Shown here: positions 38,188 to 51,565 of the stretch, piece by piece
How positions within the stretch are numbered: position 1 is the first letter of the stretch
Layout of the letters: every line of letters begins with the position of its first letter
DNA from: Quillaja saponaria
Lineage: Eukaryota; Streptophyta; Magnoliopsida; Fabales; Quillajaceae
NCBI GenBank assembly: GCA_029379385.1
Contig: CM055611.1
Coordinates: forward strand, 20,034,062-20,098,061
DNA: 64,000 nucleotides
Direction of reading: 5' to 3'
Position numbers and translations under genes: made by a program
Notes under the pieces: model-generated
What the model saw: the letters and a program-made list of their open reading frames with translations, nothing else
The model's database searches: none
What the model was told of the DNA's origin: nothing

Positions 38188-40819
38188 TTATCTATATAGA
38201 TACTTTGATAATGGAAACTTAATGCTCCTTGCGACCTGCTTAGCATTTCAAACATATAATATATCTCAATTCACTAAAGAAGGCATACTTTAACAAAGGA
38301 AAAAAAGCAAAGTTCTTTCTAATTATGTTTACAAGATGAAATCAAGGGTTACCTTCAATGCCAAGTCTTCAGACACAGTAGACCTGTACCTAGTTGAGCC
38401 TTCCAATGGGCAGCTTGCTCCTTTGATGATAAATGATGCATTGCACAGACTAGACAATTGCAACAGGACATCAGACATCAGTCCACCATCCTCTTCTTGC
38501 AGTCCAAGCCCACAATTTCTTTCTTCCTCCTCATCAATATAATCTTCTGCAACTGATGTAATACACTGAAATATGGCTAATAACCTCTCCAATGGAAAGG
38601 TTCCAGGTCCTTTCATAAGTAGTTCCTGCTCAGCAGTTTCCTTCTTCTCCCGTGCTTTCTCAGAAGCTCTAAGCATGGAAAAGCATATCTCAGAAGAATA
38701 AACAAAAGTAGTCCACAGGACATATTAATAGGTAAAACAAAAGCACAATTCCCTGGCAAGTAAACCTAATTTGTAACTTGAATCAGTAAGTAGAAAAACA
38801 AAGCAATTTTTTAGCTTAACTAATATGTAAAATATTACCAAGAAATGGAATTTTAAGTATCTTCTATAAAAACTAGAAGTTTAAAAAATCCATTAAAAAA
38901 TAAAAATTATGTGCTAAAAATTGGCTTCATTCAGCTTATCATCTCTAAATAGCCATTTAGCAATGCTTATCTGTAGTCTTTCGTAACTTTTAACTCTCCC
39001 CCTCCAAAATTTACCCTGAGACCAAATAGTAGAGTACCCTAAGCACTTAATAACAAACATGAGGGGAGATTACTCCATTTGTAATTTTTTTCTGTGAAAT
39101 GGTGAGGCCCAAAATAATTGGTTTTCTAATTGAAATTCAAATAACGGGCGAGTAAAAAGTAGAATAGTTAAAGAGAGATATTAGTAGAGTGAACACACTT
39201 CAATTTCTTCTCTCTGTCCACCAGTTAGAACCCAAAATCTAGAAGTTTGGTTTACACACCCATACCGCTAATCTATGAGGGTAACTGTTATGGATACACC
39301 TAGCATAGTTTTTCCTCAATAAAATGGATATGTATATCTCAACACAGTTTTCTAATAATTATTTCACTAAACCGTTAAAAAGAAACCTAAGAGAGTGCAA
39401 AACACAGACCCATATCTCAAAAATCAGCTCCCACTCATGATTTCATTCATAAAACAGAAGGTTAACTCAAACCAATGTACTTACTTCCTCTTGCATTTCC
39501 GGTTATCAGAACCACCCCTGGAATCAAAAAGTGATGCATCAAGAGTTGCCGGATTTCTTGAAGCAAGAAATGCTGAAACAAGAAGATATTTCGCACAAGT
39601 AGACATATGGAAATCTAATTCAATCAACCCCAAATTCTTCGGGTTTCCCTTCCTCTTTGTATCCTTGTTGTCATTAACTTCAGAATAAGTCAGAGACGGA
39701 ATCTTAAAAATCTCATTCAGAGAAGAGCTAATATGTGGCTGAAAATGACTGAACAACCGTCTCTTCATGTCTTCATTGGGAACAACCTCCAGATCATTCA
39801 ATGGTTCACAATACTTTTCAAAAAGTGGCTTGAAGGCAGTAGATAATTCATCCATCTGTCTAGTGATTCTACAGAAAGGCCTCAGTACGACACTGTTTTT
39901 GACAAGAAGCAAAACAGATTCACCAACAAAAACCATGTAAAGCATAATATTCAAATGCATATTACGTAAAAGTTTCTTACTCGAGAAAGGAAGAATATAG
40001 CTTCCGGTTGGGTTGGTTTCTCATGAATATTTGACGAAGATCATCTTCTTTGTAATCAGGAAAATATACAGGGATAGGCTCCACATAACCCATATTTGAG
40101 TAGAAAGTATCAGGTGAAGTATTGCTGATAAAGATCAGACCCACCTCAGGCAATTTTAGCAAATCATAGAGGTTAAACAGGAATGGTACTATGGTAGAAC
40201 TTTTATCCCACGCCCTAACGAGCTGTACATTATCAAATACCAGGTAGATCATATTTCCAGTACCTTGTCCTGCTAACTCACTTGAGTTCAATTTCTCCAA
40301 GTTCCGCTTGAAATTATTTATAACATTAGTTAATGCTTCACGAAGAAAATTAACAAAATCAGAGGGTCTTTCACAACGCTTTGCATTTGAATAACCATTT
40401 TCAGCATTCTTTCTATGAAGCAACAACTGATTCAAAATAGATTCAAATAAGATCCGGGGATTATAACATGTAACACAACTTGAGTAAACAAAAGGACGGT
40501 TGAGATGCCTGAGTATTTGAAGAACTATACTGGTTTTACCAGTAGAAGCACCTCCATAAACAAATAAAGGAAGCATTGGCGAATTCAATGGTCCCAGAAG
40601 GTGAACAATCTCCAAAATCTGACTACTTCTACCAGGAAATTTAGAAATTAGATCATCCAGGCTAATGGGTTCTCCTCCAAATACAAGGTCATTGATTGTT
40701 GGAGGGTCAGGATTAATTACTCTTGTTGTTTCAGCAACGTTATCAGGATTCAAAGCTGTAGCTGAAGCCAAAGACCTAGTTGTTCTTCTGGTAATTTGTG
40801 GGGTTTCCTCTTTATCCAT
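38188..40819 (-). CDS. ORC5: Origin recognition complex subunit 5
   Basis: Coding exons in transcript order are 40819-39981, 39892-39485, 38668-38353 and 38235-38188, giving 536 residues with all phases consistent. The AAA+ core shows a Walker A motif GGASTGKTS at about residues 89-97 and a Walker B-like YLVFDNVQL, with Asn where many AAA+ ATPases have Glu. The ORC5-specific C-terminal part contains GLIELDFHMSTCAKYLL, FPLERLLAIFQCI and LLQLSSLCNASFI. The last exon is only 48 nt and encodes VARSIKFPLSKYLYR. ORC5 is one of the six subunits that mark replication origins and load MCM helicase. A non-coding first exon from 40921 to about 41080 ends in CCCCA|GTAAGT and is joined to 40827, just ahead of the start codon. 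Confidence 0.94.
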
Positions 40820-40920
40820 GTAAACAACTGTAAGTGATGTAACGATTGGGAGCAAAAATTATAACATTTTTCAAAGTAGCAAAGCCATGAAAACAAAAAC
40901 TACAAAACCCACAAACTTAC

Positions 40921-41080
40921 TGGGGCGGCGCCACTATTTGCTGGATGGTGCAATTGCAAAGGCTGAAGCTTTGAAGGCGCAGAGAGAGACGTAGAGGAAA
41001 GTAGATTTCTGTGAACTGTGACGATTCCAAGTACAAATTTCACCGGCGTCGTTCTCGGTCGGGATCAGGACGAGAGGAGA
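40921..41080 (-). other. Non-coding first exon of ORC5
   Basis: On the minus strand this GC-richer stretch, with CTCTCTCTGCGCC and GCGCCGCCCCA, ends at a clean GTAAGT donor. It joins the acceptor TTACAG before 40827. The upstream edge is uncertain. A 105-codon minus frame through it (MIREINLKNK...) has no recognisable domain and is not proposed as a gene. Confidence 0.5.
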
Positions 41081-41269
41081 AATGTTAGTACGAGTAAGCG
41101 GGAGTTTCTTACTAGGGATTTCATCAAAGGCGCGAAGCCCAAAACGTAGTATGAATTTTACTGGATCCGACCCGAACCAGTCTGATCTTTGTTTCTTGTT
41201 GGTACTTGTAAACTCTTTCATTTTATTTTTTAGGTTAATTTCCCGGATCAAATATACCGTTTTTTGATA

Positions 41270-42860
41270 TAATATCAGTCAGTTTAAAAATAAAAATGTA
41301 TTATATATGTATCAAAAATATTATAAAACTGGTGTACAATCTCATTAATATATAAATATATGTAAAAATATTATATAATATTTATTTATAAGTGATTTGT
41401 AATATATATAATAATTAATTATACAAGTTTGAATATTTGATATGTCTTTTCATATAATTTATACACATTTAATCTCAATCATTTATTAAATATACATGAT
41501 ACAACCTATACATATTAACTAAATCAAATAAAATTTAAAAATAATACTTATATTTTACTATATTTATTTTCTTATCATTTGACTAGATTCTATATAATTT
41601 TTATTTTTTTTAACTTTCAGTTTTTATACTTATAAATTCTAAATGTATAATTTAGTTTATATAACTTAATTGCTCATGATTAAGTATTAATATGTAAAAA
41701 TAAAATAAAAACAATTTTTTAATAAAAAAAATTTGAACTCTTAGTAAATATTAAAAACAAACATTTATTAAAAAATTAGTTAAAAAAAAATTTGTATGTA
41801 TTATAAATTAAAAACAACATATCACTAAATTTTTTTTTTGTTAATTCTTGACATTAATATCCATTATTGCTTTTTTTCTTTTATTGGCATTAAGAAAATC
41901 TTATAAAAATATTAAAATTAAAGTTTATAGGATAGAATACCAACAAGTATCTATGGATGTTTGAATATCGTTAATAAACAATGATTTCACATTCATAACT
42001 CAATATACGGATAAGTTAATAAAAAATGATTTCGCATTCATAACTCAAGATACGGATAGTATCCATAAATATCGAAAGTATCTAATTGTATCATTTGATA
42101 TAATAGAATACCAACAAGTATCTATGGATGTTTGAATATCGTTAATAAACAATGATTTCGCATTCATAACTCAAGATACGGATGAGTTTCAACTATATCA
42201 TAGAAAAATATACTATGTTTAGTTCCTTGGTTAATTTTGTCCTCTAACATTTAAAATATTTACAATATATTCTTTCAACTTAGTACCATTAATATTTTAA
42301 GTGAAATTTTTTATGTTAACTTAAATTGAATTATTATTTTTTTACATATTTAATGAGTTGATAAAAAAAATTATTTTTCTCATATCATTTCTCTCACAAC
42401 CAATTCATCTTTCTCTCACAATTTTTTAATCATCTTTATAAAAATTATGGAATTAAAATTTATACTTATTAAATAATTTAGTTGTTAATAAATTTTATTT
42501 AATTTCTGATTCCTTACTAATTTATAAATGAGAACAAAATAAAAATATATCCAAATTAATAATATTTTTTTACAAAAAAAATAAAATTACAATAATCTTA
42601 GATTTTTTTTATTTTTTAGTTTGAGAAATGAATAACATAGTAAAATAAGATTTTTTAAGATGAAATTAATAAATAAAAAAACATTTAATATAAAATTACC
42701 AAATAAGTAATACATTACAAATAATCTTTATTTTTTTATTTTTTTATAATAAAATATATAATATTTTAAATTACATCAACAATTTTAGTAAAAAGTACTT
42801 ACAGCAACACAATGTTCGCAATGTTCTCTCTACCAAAATATATGAAATATTTTCCATTTA
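41270..42860. other. AT-rich intergenic region between ORC5 and ATI
   Basis: Apart from the repeat at 41933-42184 it holds only low-complexity AT-rich sequence with no coding frame worth noting. Confidence 0.6.
41933..42184. repeat. Long-unit tandem repeat, 171-bp period
   Basis: An 80-bp block starting TAGAATACCAACAAGTATC occurs at 41933-42013 and again at 42104-42184, differing at only a few positions. Between them, a partial copy of the second half of the block (AATGATTTCGCATTCATAAC then AAGATACGGAT) lies at about 42015-42058. The arrangement suggests at least two rounds of local duplication. Confidence 0.85.
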
Positions 42861-43266
42861 TGCTACTCTTATGATATTATATTGCAAATGAGTGATAGTT
42901 TCGTGAAAGTAGATATTATTTTGGCTATAATTTTAAAACTCCAATTATATAATTTCAATTTCCAAATAATTCTATGGTCTAGGGACAATATATGGTCCTT
43001 TATAGGCCATAACCTCATTAACATGTGACGTGGTTGCTGCAATGCTGCATAACATGACGTGCACATAATCACAATGTGTATGTTACCATTACTACAATCG
43101 CAAAGTTGAATCACTTTCAAGAGCTATACAATGCAATTCGAGGAAGTACAACATCATACCATAAACACAACTATGAGCTTAATCAAAGCCAGCAGCAAAC
43201 TAGTACATCATAGCTCTAGCATCTATCTTCCTCAGCTCTTTCTCTTGACATATTTTCGTCATCATC

Positions 43267-45495
43267 TTAACTCTCATTGGCAGAGCTGCCCCTGATCAGG
43301 GAACCACGACGATTTCCACCAACAATCACTTCTTTAAGTCGAGATATGGGACCCAGCATCCTTACCCTTTTCTTTGAAAACAGGGGTAAAAGAATTTTGA
43401 AGTCAGTACAAGAGATGGTTGAAGACAAATCAAGCAGGAAACAGGTACGTGCAAGATAAGGAAAAATAATCATTCTTCATAAAGATTAGAGCATTTACTA
43501 AAAAGAATACGAGCAGACGAGTGAAAGTCCCAAACAATGAACATCAACATAAGCAGTAACACCTTACAGATGACACATAACAACTAGCAAAGTAGATGGC
43601 ACGCACGATCAACCCATGAAAGTTCAAAACAAAATTTCCTTAAATTCCTAACTGCACAAATATTTCATAATAAGCTCAATAAATGACTAATTTGCTTCAT
43701 ATCTCAATTATGCTAACAACAAAAGATTCATGGGCATTTAAAACATTACTTAACCACACCAACTTCTCTGAGCATTCTATCTTCTTTCCACCATAATAGA
43801 TTGTTTAGTCATCAGAAAGGTTGCATGAAAGCCATCAAAAAATAACACCACTAGGTGCACTATCCTTTTCTACAACAACTTACATCACAATGTTGGCTAA
43901 TAATTAGACAACCAGACTTTTGGAGACTTCCATTATTTTCATTACAACCTACGCTTAGTTATGCCTGTGTTGCTGCAATGACCAGCTCGGATGCCCGTTG
44001 TACAGTCTTCATTTTTGTCCACCATAATAAGCTTGAAAACTAATTTACTTGTGAGTGATTACAGACAATAATTATTGTTAGCCCCCTTCTTAGGTCAGAT
44101 GTACTTATTCCTAACTTCGTGAGATGAAAATTAATACCAAAAGAAGAGCTAACAGAGTCAATCAAGAATGATGTTGCTACCACTTTAAAGTGTTAGAAAT
44201 TCCCCTTTACCAACTGTTCCTCACAAAATGAAAATATACTCTTCACGTAATGGCTCATGAACTTCATATGAAGTATCAAGCATTCATGAGCTATTTCAAC
44301 AAAGAGGTTCCTACATGTATATCATAGAGCACAACAAGATTCAAAAGAAAACTTCAAGGTTTGGCAGGGTACACACTATTTTGATTTTCGAAGACTAATT
44401 TTCCAATTCTTAGTTCAGTGGAATATGATATTAACGTCCTTATCTTGCTCTCTCTTACTGACACGAAAAGCCAAGTAACAAACCTTCTCAATTTCTTCTT
44501 TTTTCTCTTTTGATAGGAAAGGGGGTTATATAATTAAATGATTTGAAAACATTGGATTCAGATGTATCACACTAATCATATACATGAATTACTTTTCTGT
44601 CCAAAACAAAATGGAACACGCAAATCCAAAGCACATACAAGAGAAATGATCGAATACAACGCACCTCATTATTGATGGTGATCTGCCACCTTTCCTGCTG
44701 CCAATGCTGCCCAAGTATCACAAGGCCCATGACAGCAGCTGCAACGAAAATTGACCAAAATGCATTTGCCTCTTTTGCATTAGTGTACAAAGAGGCAGCT
44801 CTTCTCTTCCACCAAGCTCCACATGGAAGATCAGAAGATGCAGATTTATCATCTTTGTAAAGGTTTCTGGACTCTGAGATATCTGGAGAAAAATTTGAGC
44901 TTTGTTCAGAAGGTTCAATTGGTTCAGATAAACCTGTGTCTTCCCCAAATGTGGTTGCACCACCAAGAGCTGTTTCACCGTGCAAAGAATTATATTTCGT
45001 AGAGCTATATATTCCCTCCTCTTTATCCGCCATATTCAAAGTTTGGAGATCTGTATCTTCTTCAAACTGTTTACCATGAATGGATAACTTGTTACCTTCC
45101 TCATCAGAAAATTGCATACCAGTAAACTCATCAGTAACATCCAATCCTTGAATAGGCGAATTTTCTTCACCCTTTCCACTATGTGTGACCCCTACTTCAA
45201 AGCTCACTTCAGAGGCAACATCCTTGCCTCCATTTTCATCATGAATCTCAGTACTATCAGGTTCCATTGGCAAATTCTCATGCTCACTGGGTGGAAATAG
45301 AAAGTGACCAGACATGAACAAAGCACGAGAAGTTTCTGCTTTGTCCTCTCCATGCACAGCAGCACCCTTGTCATCATCCTGCAATTCAACTGTTTTAGCA
45401 CCTGGAGCAGCTGCATATGTTGATGCTGTAAGTGACACAACTTCCCATTCATTCCCACGAGGAGTGTTCTCCTCTCCCTCTTCATTCTCTGCCAT
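43267..45495 (-). CDS. ATI1: ATG8-interacting protein, ATI1/ATI2 type
   Basis: Two coding exons, 45495-44665 and 43371-43267, encode 311 residues. The N-terminus MAENEEGEENTPRGNEWEVV matches plant ATI proteins and holds the ATG8-interacting motif WEVV at residues 17-20. The middle is long, acidic and low in structure. Near residues 230-265 CGAWWKRRAASLYTNAKEAN leads into a single membrane segment, FWSIFVAAAVMGLVIL. The C-terminal exon encodes MLGPISRLKEVIVGGNRRGS and ends SSANES. In Arabidopsis, ATI1 and ATI2 mark ER- and plastid-associated bodies sent to the vacuole. The paralogue (ATI1 or ATI2) cannot be decided by eye. The junction QITINNE|KRVRML is shorter than in the Arabidopsis protein as I remember it, so a different splice form may exist. 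The start at 45495 is 11 nt after an acceptor (CTGTAG). Confidence 0.88.
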
Positions 45496-46324
45496 TCTCC
45501 AGCACCTACAGAACCCAATAATTTACACTACTGAATATAACAGCAAAAATAATAGACAAAATAAAGTCAAATATAGAGGTAGTAATCAGAAGGGAAAAGA
45601 GAAAGTACCCAGTAAGTAAATACTATCACTTGTAATTCTCCCTCCCCAAAGGCATCAATATGTCAATGTATCTCTTATGTTCATTGCCAAAAAAAAAAAA
45701 AATGCCAAAGTATCTAATATTCACTCAATATGAACATAAAACATACCACAATTTCAATAGTCAGAATGACAAATCCTTCTTAGTAAAAGAAACAAATAAC
45801 AAATAAAATATTTCAACCTTGGGAGCCATAAAAAATCAACCATTAATAGTTAATACTTTCCCAAAATCCTTAATTACCTTCATTTTTAGAATCCCATATC
45901 CAAAACTGGAAAAGAAATCAATGTAATACTTCAGCCAAATTACTTTGCAAAAAAAAAAAAAAAAATCCTTCAGATTCTGTTTTTTCCATTTACAACTTTT
46001 TTTTCTTTCCCATTTCTCGGTCAACAAAATATCATGATACATCAAATTAAAAACTTACAGACCAATTTTCTATGGAGTTTTGAAGCGAAAATCAATCCTA
46101 AATCCGCCCAGCAAAGATAATTCAACCAATAAAGTACATGTCTTTGAGTTACATACACACATACATATCCATAGCAGATCCAACAACGTAACAAATCAAT
46201 ACAAACGTCAAAATTTACATAATCAAAGTAATTTCAAATGGATCAGATTCTAGAATCGCCGGTGAATTTTCCCGAGAACAAGTGAAACAACAGGAAAACA
46301 GATTATTGCAGAGAAAGTACTTAC

Positions 46325-46440
46325 AAAAGCTTAAACCTAATAAGATCTACAGCACAGACGACGATCGGAGGTGAATATGATAGCGTTCCGATGAGGTTCA
46401 AACTGCCGAGAAGAGTTCAGGAAATGGGTTTTAAACTATT
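46325..46440 (-). other. Non-coding first exon of the ATI-type gene
   Basis: On the minus strand the stretch ends CTTTTGTAAGTAC, a good donor, and would splice to the acceptor CTGTAG just before 45506. The upstream edge is not defined. The intron of about 0.8 kb contains A- and T-runs only. Confidence 0.45.
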
Positions 46441-46449
46441 TATTAGAAT

Positions 46450-47816
46450 TTATCGGGTAAGAGATGATGAAACCTGCGGTACCGGTAAACGGGGGGGTCT
46501 GTTGTCCTGTACCCGTCGGTTTGACCGGCTGTAATAGGTTGAGTGACAAATAATCAAGAGTGAAGCTTGTGTTAAAAGCTTGATTAATTCAGGCCCAAAA
46601 AAAGCTAGACTAATTCGAATGATAAACTCATCTTTCTTTCTTTTTTGTGCAAAAAAAAAAAAAAAACTCAATATTTTTTTTATCGAACAATCATTTGGGC
46701 TTTGGTGAGAATTTTGAGAAATAGTACCATTGCAAGTACTCTTATTTAAGAGTGTGTATAATTTTAATAATCATTTAGCGTTTCACTTTAAAATTAATAT
46801 ATTGAGATTATAATCTCAATTCACTAGTTAATAATTCGAATAAATTTTAATCCAACTGATTAACAGTTAAAATTCTATTATCAAGAGATGTGTGATAATT
46901 TTCTTTTTGTGTGTTAATTTATTTTTTATGAAGTTTATATGTATAAAATTTATAATATTGTTAATTGTTGAATTGAGTTTTATTTTATGATTGATATGGT
47001 TTAAATTTGTGTGAAGATTTATGTTTAATATGAATTTAAATAATGAAAACTCATGCACAGAGCTTATAGATTATAAAATGTATAAGCATATCTAAACATC
47101 ATTATTATTATTGCTCCTAATATTTGTGGGGCATGTAATAAGCATATCTAAATATGAATTTATAATAAGTTTGCTTCATAATTTTAAGGTCGTTTTGGGC
47201 CTAATCAACATACCGATTACAAAATCCTCAAAACAAATTAATTAAATATTGATGATTCAAGTGATATGTATACTCAAGACGGTAAAAATATTAACCATTC
47301 ATTATATATATATATATACACTAAAAGACAAATTGAAGAGCTACTGATTATTTAACAAAAAATTAAACTAACACACTAATTAATATAAAAATTGAGCAAT
47401 AAACTCAAGGAATTAGCATAGTTATAAAAAATAAAAATAAAATGTTTCTTTTCTTAACTATATGAATTCGCATAATCTAAAATACTGTAAAAATAATTTT
47501 TTTTTATAAATTTATTTGTCCGTCTAAATGGAGCAATAGGTGCTAAAAGTTGGCACAAAATATCACAATTCACAAATCATTGACTATTTTAGTACATTAC
47601 ATTTTACGGACGAAAAAAAAAAAAAAAAACATTGTAAATATCATTGGAATTAGACACGTGGCTACTATCCATTGGTAGAAAGAATAAATTTGGAGAACAG
47701 AGGGGTTGTTTGGGTGGCGGGTGATAAATATTATCAGGACTATGTGAAGATTAATTCCTTCATCTTCGAAAAAAAAAAATTCAGACAAAGAGAGAAAGAA
47801 TCAAAGAGAAGAAGAA
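46450..47816. promoter_or_regulatory. Divergent intergenic region between ATI (-) and the HAD gene (+)
   Basis: About 1.4 kb of AT-rich DNA separates two divergently transcribed genes and must contain both promoters. A GC-richer patch with GGTACCGGTAAACGGGGGGG lies next to the ATI leader. No clear TATA box was identified for either gene. A short TA run lies near 47305-47318. Confidence 0.4.
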
Positions 47817-50800
47817 ATGGGGGATCTGTATGCGTTGGACTTTGATGGGGTTATATGTGATAGCTGTGGGGAGAGCTCTCTCTCTGCTCTCAAGGTTCTC
47901 CTCTCTATTGCTTGCCCAAAAATTGGAAGAAAACAATAGAAACTAACAGAAAATATTTGACTATGTAATAGTGATTCTTGAACTATTTTTTTCTATTCTG
48001 GTTTTTTGATTATTTTTCTTTGTTAAAAGTAATTTTCTTTCATTTTCTCGGAACCAAATCAACGTGCTTAGACTGCTGGGTTTGTTTTATTTATTATTAT
48101 TATTATTTTTCTTTTGGGTTTAATATATTTATACATCTTATAGGCTGCCAAACTGAGATGGCCTATTTTATTTGAAGGAGTTGAATCTACCATAGAAGAT
48201 TGGATTGTTGATCAGATGCACACTGTAAGCTTCCCCGATAATTTAATTTAGTTCCAGAAATACTTTGCCATATATATTTGAACTTCAATGATCTAGTTCT
48301 GTTTGTAATTGGATGCTTTTTGGTGGAAAGTGCTGTTGACTGTTGGGGTCATTGAGGCCAGAAAGAAAACAAGGTTAAATTTACATATTTGATCATTTTC
48401 TTAACTCAAGTGAGAGCATATTAATTCCACTTCCTCAGGAACTGAAATGGGTTCATAGCAAAATCTCTTTTTCTCTGTGTGATGTTGCTTTATTTCTTTG
48501 ACTATGGTGGATATAAAAACTGCAATTAGTAAGAGAAAGGAAGGAGGGAGAAGGGGAGGGTGAGAGAGATGGTTTCACAGCAAAGTATGCCGACATGGAG
48601 TTACTGTTAAATTAAAAGTGCAGAAACCGGACTGGCAATATTACTTTACTTACTTTAGGATGCATGATCTGGTTGATCCTTGGTTCATAACGTGATATTT
48701 GAAGGTTGGGGTAAATCATTAACAAACTTTCTTAGTACGAAATAGCATTGATGTAAGAAATGGTAATCCGTACGAGCACAATTCCTTCTCGAAAAATAAA
48801 ATAGAAATGCTAAGTAAAACACCAGAAATCAATTGAACTTTAACATTTACTCCACGATTTCCTAATGCTGTTTATTCTTTTACAAACTAAAGTTCTAAGA
48901 TTCACCTAATAGTACTTTGATGACAGGAAGTAGATGCATTGGTCTAATATAGAGTTTGGCGTCGTTTTAGTCTAAGAAATAATGCAGAATGACTTCCTTT
49001 CTTAAGACATTTTAAAGCAATCTTCCTTTCTTTGCTGTATTTGTTGCTTATAATTAGATTTACTTCACGTTGCATTTTACTTTTGTCAGCGAATGCTTCT
49101 TGGTGTAGACTACTAATTTCTCTATATTAACTTTAGTTAGTTCATAGATAAATAGCCAACCTTATCCAGTTCCCTCTTATGTTTATTGATTGAGTGTCAT
49201 AGTAACTTCGTGTTAGTTGTTACTTTGCACATGAGGAGGAACATGTTCACTTCAATCCTTGTCATGATAGATACCGATACCCCAGCCTCCTTCCTCTCTT
49301 CTTCTTGTTCTGTTACTGAGGGTTGTTGACAAAATGTGGAATATTACACCCTTTCATGTCAGGTGCGACCAGTGGTGGAAACTGGATATGAAAATCTTTT
49401 ACTAGTGAGGTTGTTACTAGAGACAAGAGTACCTTCAATCAGGAAGTCTTCGGTGGGTGTATATATACATTGATATAACTCTTGACATCACTCATCTATT
49501 TGTCTTTTATCATGATAATGTGGTCTTGAAGTTACTTATTTACTTTGAGAAGTTCATCTGGATGTATTGAGCTGATAATCATAGTTCTATCTGTGAGGTT
49601 GCTGAGGGGCTCAAGGTTGAGACTATATTGGACAACTGGTCCAAGTTGAAGCCCATTATTATGGAAGAATGGGGTGAGAATAGAGATGCTCTTGTAGATC
49701 TTTTCGGTAAGGTCAGGGATGAATGGATAGAGAATGACTTGAAAACTTGGATTGGTGCAAACAGGTATTCTAATTAAAGTAAATGGATGAGATCCTTATT
49801 TAGCTCTCATAATATATGCGTCACAGAGAAAACCCAATGCACTGAACCAAAGTACCTTTTGGCATGAGCATTCATTTTCTTAAATGTGTTTGCAATAATT
49901 GTTTCGTGCATTGCTTCCCTACCAGATTATATCCAGGTGTTTCTGATGCTCTGAGATTTGCAAGTTCAAGAGTGTATATAGTCACCACGAAACAGGTGTG
50001 ATATTCTTTCTCTCTTCTCCTGGTAAAGCTGAAAACAACTATAGAACCATGGAGGTTCTATCTTCTGGTGACTTTTGCTGTGTTTCACTGCATCAAGGAT
50101 GCATTCTGCAATCTGTTTTTATTATTAAACTCTCTTCCACTGTCATCTACTCATCCCTCATCTTTCTCCCATTTCAGAGCCGATTTGCTGATGCTTTACT
50201 AAGGGAGCTGGCTGGAGTAACTATACCACCTGAAAGAATATATGGTCTAGGAACTGGGTTAGTGCTTTATAGTTTATACAACTAGGAAACAACATAAATG
50301 CTTCATTTAGGTGTTTATTCCTCTGATTTGTCTGTAATAACATTTTTTTCCCTAACCTCCTAGTTCCCTGAGGCTGAATTATCTTGTGTTTCTTTTTCCA
50401 GTCCAAAAGTAGAAGTGTTAAAGCAGCTTCAAAAGAAACCAGAGCATCAAGGACTGACACTACAGTAAGACACTTTGCTGTTAATAGTAAATCAAACAAA
50501 GCTTTTTATCATTATCTTAATGCCTCTTTTATCATAGCACTTTACTGCTGTTTGCTAACCATAAATATAATCCCACTTTTAATCAGCTTTGTGGAAGATC
50601 GACTTGCAACCTTGAAAAACGTCATTAAAGAGCCTGAACTGAATGTGTGGAACTTATATCTAGGTAAAATTCTTGTCTTACATTCCGTGGTTCTTATATT
50701 GTTTATGAAGTTAATATTATGGTAAACTCGGTTATTTGGATCAGGGGATTGGGGGTACAATACTCAGAAAGAGAGAGCAGAAGCAGCGGCTATTCCCAGA

Positions 50801-50845
50801 ATTCACCTTCTCGAGCTGTCTGACTTTAGTAAGAAGTTGAAATAG
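47817..50845 (+). CDS. Haloacid dehalogenase (HAD) superfamily hydrolase
   Basis: Nine exons: 47817-47894, 48144-48224, 49363-49452, 49598-49764, 49926-49995, 50178-50257, 50402-50464, 50587-50663 and 50745-50845, giving 268 residues with consistent phase. HAD motif I is LDFDGVICD (residues 7-15), with both aspartates. Motif II is IVTTKQ (about 157-162), motif III is the lysine in GPKVEVL (about 191), and motif IV is FVEDRLATL (about 211-219). An all-alpha cap lies between motifs I and II. All four catalytic motifs are present, so it should be an active phosphatase or related hydrolase, but the substrate is unknown. The N-terminus begins directly at motif I with no transit or signal peptide, which suggests a cytosolic protein. 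The fourth exon's acceptor (CTATCTGTGAG) is weak. Confidence 0.88.
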
Positions 50846-51565
50846 TATACTCAATTGGATTGTAAACTACTCAAGTATAGATCTATTCTTTTCCATTTAT
50901 AGGCAAGGAAAAACTTCCTTGTCGCTTTAAGTTGACAGTGAGTTAACAATAATTATATCTACTTTGATGTCTTGTTCAACTGTTCAAATACTTGAGATAC
51001 AAGAGCATGGAAGGATTGGTCTTTTTCATATATTACTCTACCTCCAGCCCAAGTCATAAATTGGAGAATAGAAGAATTCGTCCACAAACTACGCACTAAT
51101 ATTGGAATTGGTGATCCACCCGAGTTTAGTTTAGGTTGTAAGGATGCGTGAAATATGAATAAAGATTTTATGCTCGGTCTTTTCCGATGTAATAGAATTA
51201 CAAGAATATGTGTTGGACTCTTTGCAGTTAGTTTATGGACCAAGTTGCGACCGCAATATGACTTGTAAAAGTTTTGTACTGGTTTTCTGTTTGAAAGCCA
51301 AACTCGGTGCTTACAATCATTCTTGTTGAGTTACACCAACTAGATAGCTACCGCAGTATAATCAAGATTAGAGAATTTAAATCCCGTAGTTGAAGAAGCC
51401 ATGCATGCTCATATAGGAAGATGACAATTTTTAACAACTTCTGTATGTTCCACAAAGAATATTGAGTTTTATACTTGGAGCTAGTCCAGGATCATAAAAC
51501 TAACCCAAAAAACAGTCAACCTCATTAAAGAAACCCAAATATTGTTGATGCCAACTTCGTCTACA

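Noticed and set aside
38329..38355. ORC5 ending in KVTLDFIL without the last intron
   Set aside because: A clean GTAACC donor and a 48-nt exon encoding VARSIKFPLSKYLYR give the conserved ORC5 ending. The unspliced version is likely intron retention.
40934..41251. 105-codon minus-strand frame upstream of ORC5
   Set aside because: It overlaps the inferred non-coding first exon of ORC5 and shows no known domain. The ORC5 start at 40819 is downstream of a splice acceptor.
45204..45518. 104-codon minus-strand frame overlapping the ATI gene
   Set aside because: It is an alternative frame over the ATI coding exon, which itself matches the family.
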